A stretch of DNA of 33,818 nt, taken from contig JAOASR010000068.1 of NCBI GenBank assembly GCA_030158585.1, positions 1 to 33,818 of the forward strand, written 5' to 3'. The position numbers were made by a program, and so were the translations under genes. Below are positions 27,148-33,818 of the stretch, piece after piece. Position 1 is the stretch's first letter; each line of letters begins with the position of its first letter. The notes under the pieces are model-generated. The model did not search any database and had not been told where the DNA came from. It saw nothing but the letters and a program-made list of their open reading frames with translations. Source of the DNA: Microcella sp. GTDB lineage: Bacteria; Actinomycetota; Actinomycetes; Actinomycetales; Microbacteriaceae.

Positions 27148-28563
27148 ATGACCCACGCCATCACCACCCCCACCCTCTCGACGCACCCCCAGCGCGCTGC
27201 CACCGGCGTCGGCACGATCGCCGAGGTGACGACGATCCGCTTCGAGCAGTCCGGATCGACCGTGACGCGTCTCTCTGCGCCCCTGGTCGACCGCAACGAC
27301 CAGGAGTTCAACGTCGTCAACGTCTATCCCGACGTGCACTACCAGACCATCGACGGCTTCGGCGGTGCGATCACCGAGGCGGCCGCCTACACGTTCTCTC
27401 TGCTGTCGCCGGCCGAGCAGCAGCGAGTGCTCGAGTACTACTTCGGCCAGGACCACGCCCGTTACTCGGTGGTGCGCACGCACCTCGACAGCTGCGACTT
27501 CTCGCTCGACCAGTACCAGGCGCTCGGCGTCGACGACGACGAGTCGTTCGCGAGCTTCTCGCTCGCGCGCGACGAGCAGTACATCCTGCCGATGCTGCGC
27601 AGGGCGCAGGAGGTCGCCGGGCGAGCCCTCGAGATCATGCTCTCGCCGTGGTCGCCCCCCGCCTTCATGAAGAGCAACCTGTCGCGCACGCACGGCGGCT
27701 CGCTGCTGCCGCAGTATCGCCGGTTCTGGGCCCGCTACATCGTCCGCTACGTGCAGGCGTACCGCGATCTCGGGTTCCGCGTCACGCGCATCACCATCCA
27801 GAACGAGCCCAACGCGACGCAGACGTGGGACAGCTGCCGGTTCACCGCGGCGGAGGAGAAGGAGTTCCTGCGCGACTTCCTCCACCCCGAGCTGCAGCGT
27901 GCAGGACTCGACGACGTCGGCGTGCACATCTGGGATCACAACAAGGAGCGCGTCTACGAGCGCACGCGCGACATCATCGACGACGACACTCGGCACATGA
28001 TCGCCGGCGTCGCCTTCCACTGGTACACCGGCGAGCACTTCGACGCGCTCGCGCTCGTCCGAGAGCAGTACCCCGAGCTCAAGCTCGTCTTCTCGGAGGG
28101 CTGCGTCGAGTACAGCCGGTTCGAGCCCGCCGACTCGCGCGGCAACGCGGCGATGTACGCGCACGACATCATCGGCAACCTCAACGCGGGCATGAACATG
28201 TTCATCGACTGGAACGTGCTGCTCGACGCCGAGGGCGGGCCCAATCACGTGCGCAACTTCTGCGCCGCGGCCATCATGGCCGACCCGGTCACCGGCGACG
28301 CCCGTCTCACCGGCATCTACTGGGTCATGGCCGAGTTCAGCCGCAGCATCCAGCCCGGTGCCCTGCGCGTGGCGACGACGAAGTACACCGCCGACCTCGA
28401 CGTGGTCGCCGCGCAGAACCCCGACGGTTCGCTCGCGCTTCTCGTGCACAACACCGTCGACAGCGAGCGCGAGGTGGTCGTCCGGGTGAACGGCGCCTCC
28501 GTCACCGTGCTCGCGCCGGCCCACTCGCTCGTCAGCCTTCGCACGCCCGCCACGGCCGGCTGA
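27148..28563 (+). CDS. Glycoside hydrolase family 30, no evident signal peptide
   Basis: TIDGFGGAITEAAAYTF, IMLSPWSPPAFMKSN, ITIQNEPNATQTWDSC (acid/base E), LVFSEGCVEY (candidate nucleophile). Confidence 0.9.
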   Translation: MTHAITTPTLSTHPQRAATGVGTIAEVTTIRFEQSGSTVTRLSAPLVDRNDQEFNVVNVYPDVHYQTIDGFGGAITEAAAYTFSLLSPAEQQRVLEYYFGQDHARYSVVRTHLDSCDFSLDQYQALGVDDDESFASFSLARDEQYILPMLRRAQEVAGRALEIMLSPWSPPAFMKSNLSRTHGGSLLPQYRRFWARYIVRYVQAYRDLGFRVTRITIQNEPNATQTWDSCRFTAAEEKEFLRDFLHPELQRAGLDDVGVHIWDHNKERVYERTRDIIDDDTRHMIAGVAFHWYTGEHFDALALVREQYPELKLVFSEGCVEYSRFEPADSRGNAAMYAHDIIGNLNAGMNMFIDWNVLLDAEGGPNHVRNFCAAAIMADPVTGDARLTGIYWVMAEFSRSIQPGALRVATTKYTADLDVVAAQNPDGSLALLVHNTVDSEREVVVRVNGASVTVLAPAHSLVSLRTPATAG

Positions 28564-28602
28564 CTCTTGACGAAAGCCCCTCACGTGTCGCAGAATCGTC
28601 CT

Positions 28603-28625
28603 AATAGTTCAGAAAATGAACAATT
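28603..28625. promoter_or_regulatory. Candidate operator palindrome
   Basis: AATAGTTCAGAAAATGAACAATT: 8 of 9 arm positions pair around a 5-nt centre; perfect GTTCA/TGAAC core. Confidence 0.5.
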
Positions 28626-28653
28626 GATCAACGGTGATCGGAAGACCAGCCCT

Positions 28654-30123
28654 ATGCGTCGACTCGCCCCCCTCGCTGCAGCCTCACTCGCGGCCGTGCT
28701 GCTCGCCGGCTGCACGTCCAGCCCGGCCTTCGTCGAGGTCTACTCCACAACCGGCACCAAGGCCGACCTGCTCGAGCGGAAGTCCGACCTTCCCGTCGAT
28801 GCCGCGCCGGCCACCGGCAACGTCGACGTCGTCGTCGACGCGGGAGCCGAGCTGCAGGAGGTCGACGGCTTCGGTGTCGCCATCACCCACTCGGCGGCAT
28901 TCGTGCTCATGGAGCAGGAGCAGGAGACCCGGACGGAGATCCTCACCGAGCTCTTCTCGGTCGACGAGGGTGCCGGGTTCTCGATGGTCCGACTGCCCAT
29001 CGGCACCTCCGACTACGCGGGCGTGACCGAGGGCGAGGAGCGGCACTACACCTACAACGACGTCGAGCCGGGCGAGACCGACCCGGAGCTCTCGGGCTTC
29101 TCGATCGACGCCGACCGCGCCACGATCATTCCCGTCATGCAGGAGATCCTCGAGATCAACCCCGAGGTTCGCGTCATCGCCTCGCCGTGGTCGGCTCCCG
29201 CCTGGATGAAGACGAGCGACAGCTTCTACTCGGGCAGCCTGCGTCCGGAGTTCGAGGAGGCCTTCGCCGACTACCTCGTCAAGTACGTCGAGGCCTACGA
29301 CGCGGAGGGCATCCCCGTCGACTACCTGACCATCCAGAACGAGCCCGCCGTCACCAACACCAATTACCCGGTCATGGAGATGGGCGAGTTCCAGCAGCTG
29401 AGCCTTATCCGGCTCGTCGGGCCCCGCCTCGAGGAGGCCGGCTTCGAGAGCACGCGCGTGCTCGCCTACGACTTCAACTACAGCGCCGAGTGGGAGTCGT
29501 ACGCGAAGGGCTTCATCGACACGATCCTCAGCGACCCCGAGGCCGAGCAGTACACCGCCGGCATCGCCTGGCACGGCTACGACGGCGACGGGCTCGAGAA
29601 GTTCTCCGAGGGGCTCAACTACGTCGAGGAGAACTACCCAGACAAGAAGTCGCTCGTGACCGAGATCACCGAGGGCCTGTGGAACATGGACTTCGCGAGC
29701 AACCTCAGCTACTCGCTCGAGAACGTCACCCTCGGCCCACTCAACGCCCACTCGACCGGCGCGCTGTACTGGAACGCTGCCCTCTACGAGGACGGGTCGC
29801 CCGTGCTCGGCGGCGGCGAGACCAGCCTCGGCGTCATCTCCGTCGACGAGGGCGGCGACTTCGCCAAGAGCTCGGCCTACTACTCGATGGCCCATTTCTC
29901 GAGCTTCATCCCGCCCCGGTCGGAGGGTGTCAGCCGCGTCCTCGCGACCGAGACCACCTCGCCCACCGTCTTCGCCGCCTCGGTGAAGCGCCCCGACGGC
30001 CGCGTCATCGTGGTCGTCACCAACACCAGCACGGCCTTCCCCGAGACCGTGAACGTCATCGTCGACGGAGCGGTCGTGACCGCCGAGATCGATGCCCAGA
30101 GCGTCATCACCTTCCTCTACTAG
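28654..30123 (+). CDS. Secreted GH30 lipoprotein
   Basis: ATG 28654, lipobox AAVLLAGCTSS; EVDGFGVAITHSAAFVL, VIASPWSAPAWMKTSDSF, LTIQNEPAVTNTNYPVME, LVTEITEGLW. Confidence 0.9.
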   Translation: MRRLAPLAAASLAAVLLAGCTSSPAFVEVYSTTGTKADLLERKSDLPVDAAPATGNVDVVVDAGAELQEVDGFGVAITHSAAFVLMEQEQETRTEILTELFSVDEGAGFSMVRLPIGTSDYAGVTEGEERHYTYNDVEPGETDPELSGFSIDADRATIIPVMQEILEINPEVRVIASPWSAPAWMKTSDSFYSGSLRPEFEEAFADYLVKYVEAYDAEGIPVDYLTIQNEPAVTNTNYPVMEMGEFQQLSLIRLVGPRLEEAGFESTRVLAYDFNYSAEWESYAKGFIDTILSDPEAEQYTAGIAWHGYDGDGLEKFSEGLNYVEENYPDKKSLVTEITEGLWNMDFASNLSYSLENVTLGPLNAHSTGALYWNAALYEDGSPVLGGGETSLGVISVDEGGDFAKSSAYYSMAHFSSFIPPRSEGVSRVLATETTSPTVFAASVKRPDGRVIVVVTNTSTAFPETVNVIVDGAVVTAEIDAQSVITFLY

Positions 30124-30133
30124 GAGACCCACC

Positions 30134-33100
30134 ATGCCTATCCGACCCGTGGCCATCGCCGGCTCCGTCGTGGGCGCCGTCGCCCTCGGCACCGCCGGGG
30201 TCCTCCTCGCGACGATGCTCACTCCCGGCGCGCCGGTGCAGCCCTTCGTCGCGACCGAGCTCGGTGACGTCCGCATCACCCAGCAGTCGTCGACCGCCTA
30301 CGACATCGACGTCGTCCTCCCGGATGGGATGGACGGCACCGAGGACATGACCGTGGCGCTGACGTCGAACGACGAGGGTGACGACGCTGTCGCCCTGAAC
30401 GCGACCGTCAACGCCGGACGTGTGCTCATCGATGATGTCGAGCTCGAACCCGGTGACCACTTCCTCTGGGTAGAAACCGCTGAGACGACCGTCTCGACGC
30501 CGATCACCATCCCCGACATGAAGCCCTTCATCTGGCTCGACGGCGAGGTGCCGAACATCCAGTTCAACCAGGAGGGCCAGTCGTCGTGGAGCTCGTACGT
30601 CGACCCGGAGGGGAAGAACGTCTTCCGCAGCGCAGCGCGCACCTTCGATGAGTCGGCGACCCCGATCGCCGAGAGTCTCCCGATCACCGAGACCGACTTC
30701 CGTGATGAGAACCACAGCGCCGCTGAGCCGTACTACTACCTGGTGTTCACGGGCAAGTCCGGTGCATCGACCTTCGTGACGGCGCCGCTGTTCACCTCGG
30801 CCACGCAGGGTGACGTCGATGTGACGTTCGCCCTGGAGGACGACGAGCCGGTCGCCCTCATCACCGGATCCGTCTTCGCCAAGGAGGAGGCGGTCGACCG
30901 CACCCTCTCGCTCCGCGTGGGCAACTTCGATCCCGCCGACGCCTCCGCCACCTTCGTGGTCGAGAACAGCGCCGACCCGGTCGACCCGACGGCGTTCGCG
31001 TTCCGGGTGCCGCTCAGCGGCCTGGAGCCCGGATCGAACAACCTGGTGCTCTTCCTCGAGGAGGACGGCACCATGCTCGAGTGGTCCATTCGGGCGCCCG
31101 AGCTCGACATGTCGCGGTCGCTGGAGGTCGGCGACACGGTCTACGGCGTCGCGAGCCCGGATGCCCTGCAGCTGACGCGCGTCGACCTCGCCTATCGCGA
31201 CCTCGCCTTCTCGCTCGGCACGTCGGGTGACGCGGCGTTCCTCTCGGTGAGCGGCCGCTTCACCGACGCCTTCGCCGACGCGGGCACCGCCCTCATCATC
31301 AAGGAGGTCGACGGCGAGTCGTACACGGTCGTCGACCGCAACGCCGCGGCCGATCGCTTCTCGTACTCGTTCCCGCTCGCGCAGCTCTCGAAGCCGACCG
31401 TCTGGTACGACATCGAGTTCTTCAACCCGCAGACCGAGGTGATGAGCCCGATCCTGGCCTCATCGGTCGCCGACTTCCGCCAGTGGGTGCAGGCGGAGAA
31501 CCGCACGTACGCGCTCGCCGACTTCCAGGGCATGACGAAGGTGTTCTTCGAGCGGTTCCCGTACCGCGACGCCTCGATCGACCTGCAGGTGATCGGCGGC
31601 GAGGCCATGCTGGTCGCGACGGGAACTCTGGTCGACGTGGCCAGCAGCGACGCGTTCCTGCGACTGCGAACCGGTGACGACGTCGCGGCCGACGTGCGCA
31701 ATCTCAGCACGGTGCCCGGCCAGTTCCTCTTCCGGTTCCCGCTGCGCGAGCTGTCGGAGCCCCGCACCTGGTACGACGCGGTGCTCGGCCTGCGCACGAA
31801 CGACTCGTTCCACGACTTCCTCACCACGTCGGTCGCCGACATGGGGAAGACGATCACGGTCGGGGAGCGCACCTACGGCTTCCGCGAGTGGAACGGCCAG
31901 CTCAAGGTCGCGTTCGACCTCACCATCGGTGACATCGACCTGACCTCGGCCGAGCTCGTCGAGGTTGACGGCAAGCCCGTCCTCCGCGTCGCCGGATCGA
32001 TGCAGGGCCTCGCCCAGAACGACGTCTTCCTCCGCGTGCGCACCGAGGGCCAGTCCTTCGACGCTCCGAACCGCGCCTCCTCGGCCGGGGAGATCCGGTT
32101 CGACCTCGATCTGTCATCGATGAGCAAGGCCGACACCTGGTACGACGTCGTCATCGGCAACGTGCCCGAGGGCTCGCTGACCGACCTCGTGCCGGCTATC
32201 ACCGATCTGTCGCAGACGATCCGCGTCGACGGTCGCGAATACGGATTCCGCGTCTTCAACGACCAGCTCAAGGTGGTGTTCGCGCCGCGCACCGGTGAGA
32301 TCACGATGACCTCCGGCGAGCTGCTCGACGTCGACGGAGTGCCGACCCTGCGGGTCATCGGCACCCTCGCTGGCCTGGCCAAGGGCGACGTCTTCCTCCG
32401 CGTGCGCACTGAGGGCTTCTCGTACGACACTCCGAACACCGCGACCGCGGCGGGCGCCGTGCAGTTCGACGTCGATGTCTCCGGGCTGCAGAGAGCCGGC
32501 GTGTGGCACGACCTCGTGATCGGCAACGAGCGCGACGGCTCGCTCACCGACCTCTCCCCGGCGATCGTCGACATGGGCGAGACCCTGAACCTCGGCGGTC
32601 GTGAGTACGGCTTCCGCGAGTTCAACGGGCAGCTGAAGGTGGTCTTCGACCCCAGGGTCGGATCGGTGACGGTCGCCAGTGGTGAGCTCCTCGATCTCGG
32701 CGGCGTACCCACGCTGCGTGTCGCGGGGCAGATCGCCGGCGTCGCCTCGTCGGAGGTGTTCCTGCGGGTGCGCACCGACGGTCAGTCGTTCGACGTGCCC
32801 AACACGGCCGCTGTCGCAGGAGAGATGCGGTTCGACGCCGATCTGTCGGCGCTGACGAAGTCGGGCACCTGGTACGACCTGCTTGTCGGCAACGCTTCTG
32901 ACGGCTCGCTCGTCGACCTGACCACGTCCGTGGTCGACATGAACTCGACCCTCACTCTCGGGGGGCGCACCTATGGCTTCCGTGAGTTCAATGGCGACCT
33001 GAAGGTGGTCTTCGACCCGGCGGCGGAGGGTTCGGTGTCGGTGTCGCAGGCGTCGTTCGTCGACCTCGCCGGGGTGCCGACGCTGCGGGTCGAGGGGTCG

Positions 33101-33818
33101 GTGACGGGTCTGTCGCAGGGTGATGTGTTCCTGCGGGTCCGCACCGGTGCTCAGACGTTCGACGTGCCGAATTCGGGTGCTGCGGGTGGGGCGCTGTTCG
33201 AGGTCGATCTGACGCAGCTCACCCAGCAGGGCACCTGGTACGACCTCGTGGTCGGGGTGACCTCGACGGGGGTGCTGACGGATCTGAAGACCTCGATGGC
33301 CGACATGAACTCGACGCTGACGCTGGGTGCGCGCACCTATGGCTTCCGTGAGTTCAATGGCGACCTGAAGGTGGTCTTCGAACCGGCGGCAGAGGGTTCG
33401 GTGTCGATCGCCTCGGCCGAGATCGTCGACGTCGAGGGCGTGCCGACGCTGCGGGTCGAGGGCACGACGACCGGCCTCTCGAGCGGCGACGTGTTCCTGC
33501 GGGTGCGCACCGGCAGCCAGACGATCGACGTGCCGAACGCGGGTGCTGCGGGTGCGGCGCTGTTCGAGCTCGACCTGTCGCAGCTCACGCAGCAGGACAC
33601 CTGGTACGACCTCGTGGTCGGCATCACCTCGACCGGTGTGCTGACGGATCTGAAGGACACGATGGCCGACATGTCGACGTCGCTGACGCTGGGCGGTCGC
33701 ACCTACGAGTTCCGCGAGTTCTGGGGCGACCTGAAGGTGAACTTCGCGGCGGCGGCGCCCGGGTCGGTGTCGATCGCCTCGGCCGAGATCGTCGACGTCG
33801 AGGGCGTGCCGACGCTGC
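30134..33818 (+). CDS. Partial exported giant tandem-repeat protein (right end outside window)
   Basis: ATG 30134, 11 nt after the GH30 stop; open to the window edge (1228 complete codons). N-terminal hydrophobic export segment MPIRPVAIAGSVVGAVALGTAGVLLATML. Not in the supplied ORF track, apparently because no stop is present. Confidence 0.88.
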   Translation, partial: MPIRPVAIAGSVVGAVALGTAGVLLATMLTPGAPVQPFVATELGDVRITQQSSTAYDIDVVLPDGMDGTEDMTVALTSNDEGDDAVALNATVNAGRVLIDDVELEPGDHFLWVETAETTVSTPITIPDMKPFIWLDGEVPNIQFNQEGQSSWSSYVDPEGKNVFRSAARTFDESATPIAESLPITETDFRDENHSAAEPYYYLVFTGKSGASTFVTAPLFTSATQGDVDVTFALEDDEPVALITGSVFAKEEAVDRTLSLRVGNFDPADASATFVVENSADPVDPTAFAFRVPLSGLEPGSNNLVLFLEEDGTMLEWSIRAPELDMSRSLEVGDTVYGVASPDALQLTRVDLAYRDLAFSLGTSGDAAFLSVSGRFTDAFADAGTALIIKEVDGESYTVVDRNAAADRFSYSFPLAQLSKPTVWYDIEFFNPQTEVMSPILASSVADFRQWVQAENRTYALADFQGMTKVFFERFPYRDASIDLQVIGGEAMLVATGTLVDVASSDAFLRLRTGDDVAADVRNLSTVPGQFLFRFPLRELSEPRTWYDAVLGLRTNDSFHDFLTTSVADMGKTITVGERTYGFREWNGQLKVAFDLTIGDIDLTSAELVEVDGKPVLRVAGSMQGLAQNDVFLRVRTEGQSFDAPNRASSAGEIRFDLDLSSMSKADTWYDVVIGNVPEGSLTDLVPAITDLSQTIRVDGREYGFRVFNDQLKVVFAPRTGEITMTSGELLDVDGVPTLRVIGTLAGLAKGDVFLRVRTEGFSYDTPNTATAAGAVQFDVDVSGLQRAGVWHDLVIGNERDGSLTDLSPAIVDMGETLNLGGREYGFREFNGQLKVVFDPRVGSVTVASGELLDLGGVPTLRVAGQIAGVASSEVFLRVRTDGQSFDVPNTAAVAGEMRFDADLSALTKSGTWYDLLVGNASDGSLVDLTTSVVDMNSTLTLGGRTYGFREFNGDLKVVFDPAAEGSVSVSQASFVDLAGVPTLRVEGSVTGLSQGDVFLRVRTGAQTFDVPNSGAAGGALFEVDLTQLTQQGTWYDLVVGVTSTGVLTDLKTSMADMNSTLTLGARTYGFREFNGDLKVVFEPAAEGSVSIASAEIVDVEGVPTLRVEGTTTGLSSGDVFLRVRTGSQTIDVPNAGAAGAALFELDLSQLTQQDTWYDLVVGITSTGVLTDLKDTMADMSTSLTLGGRTYEFREFWGDLKVNFAAAAPGSVSIASAEIVDVEGVPTL
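30845..33818 (+). repeat. Tandem protein-coding repeats of about 122-128 aa, at least nine unit anchors
   Basis: Equivalent codons of the EGVPTLRVEG-like motif at 30845, 31229, 31601, 31973, 32339, 32705, 33074, 33440, 33806; spacings 384, 372, 372, 366, 366, 369, 366, 366 nt, all in frame. Confidence 0.9.

Noticed and set aside
25878-28584. Long - strand ORFs (25878..27320, 27106..28584)
   Set aside because: Antisense to permeases and GH30; E/R/H/D-rich with no domain motifs.
28684-30279. 531-aa - strand ORF
   Set aside because: Mirror of the GH30 lipoprotein gene; no signal, RBS or motifs.
31192-33702. Series of similar - strand ORFs (RSYQV..., RRNTSPLARP...)
   Set aside because: Their mutual similarity is explained by being antisense to the tandem repeats of the 30134+ protein, not by a gene family.
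30845-33818. Tandem array as CRISPR or intergenic satellite
   Set aside because: All spacings are multiples of 3 within one open frame and there are no spacers; it is a coding repeat.

Overview
High-GC actinobacterial window, probably Microbacteriaceae-like, with dense operons and GC-rich shadow ORFs on the opposite strands. From left to right it contains: a hairpin and short repeats at the left edge; a poly-gamma-glutamate synthase-like pgsB/pgsC pair with an internally duplicated PgsC; a convergent sensor histidine kinase; tRNA-Arg(ACG); a Sua5/TsaC-family gene; a DoxX-like membrane protein; etfB-etfA, a membrane cytochrome b and a valine/isobutyryl-CoA catabolic operon; a MarR regulator; a secreted RCC1-repeat/FN3 protein and a CHRT/SdrD-like protein, both ending in an LAATG sortase-like signal; acetyl-CoA synthetase; a Gly/Asp-rich secreted protein; psuG plus a PfkB kinase; and a ROK regulator divergent from an ABC sugar importer with two GH30 hydrolases. 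The most interesting item is an exported protein (30134 to beyond the right edge) that is missing from the supplied ORF track because it has no stop in the window. It carries at least nine tandem units of about 122-128 aa, increasingly identical towards the 3' end, and sits directly behind a secreted GH30 lipoprotein. A matching palindrome-like sequence upstream of both the ABC operon and that GH30 gene suggests a shared regulator, possibly the ROK protein. No CRISPR array, intact transposon or prophage was seen.
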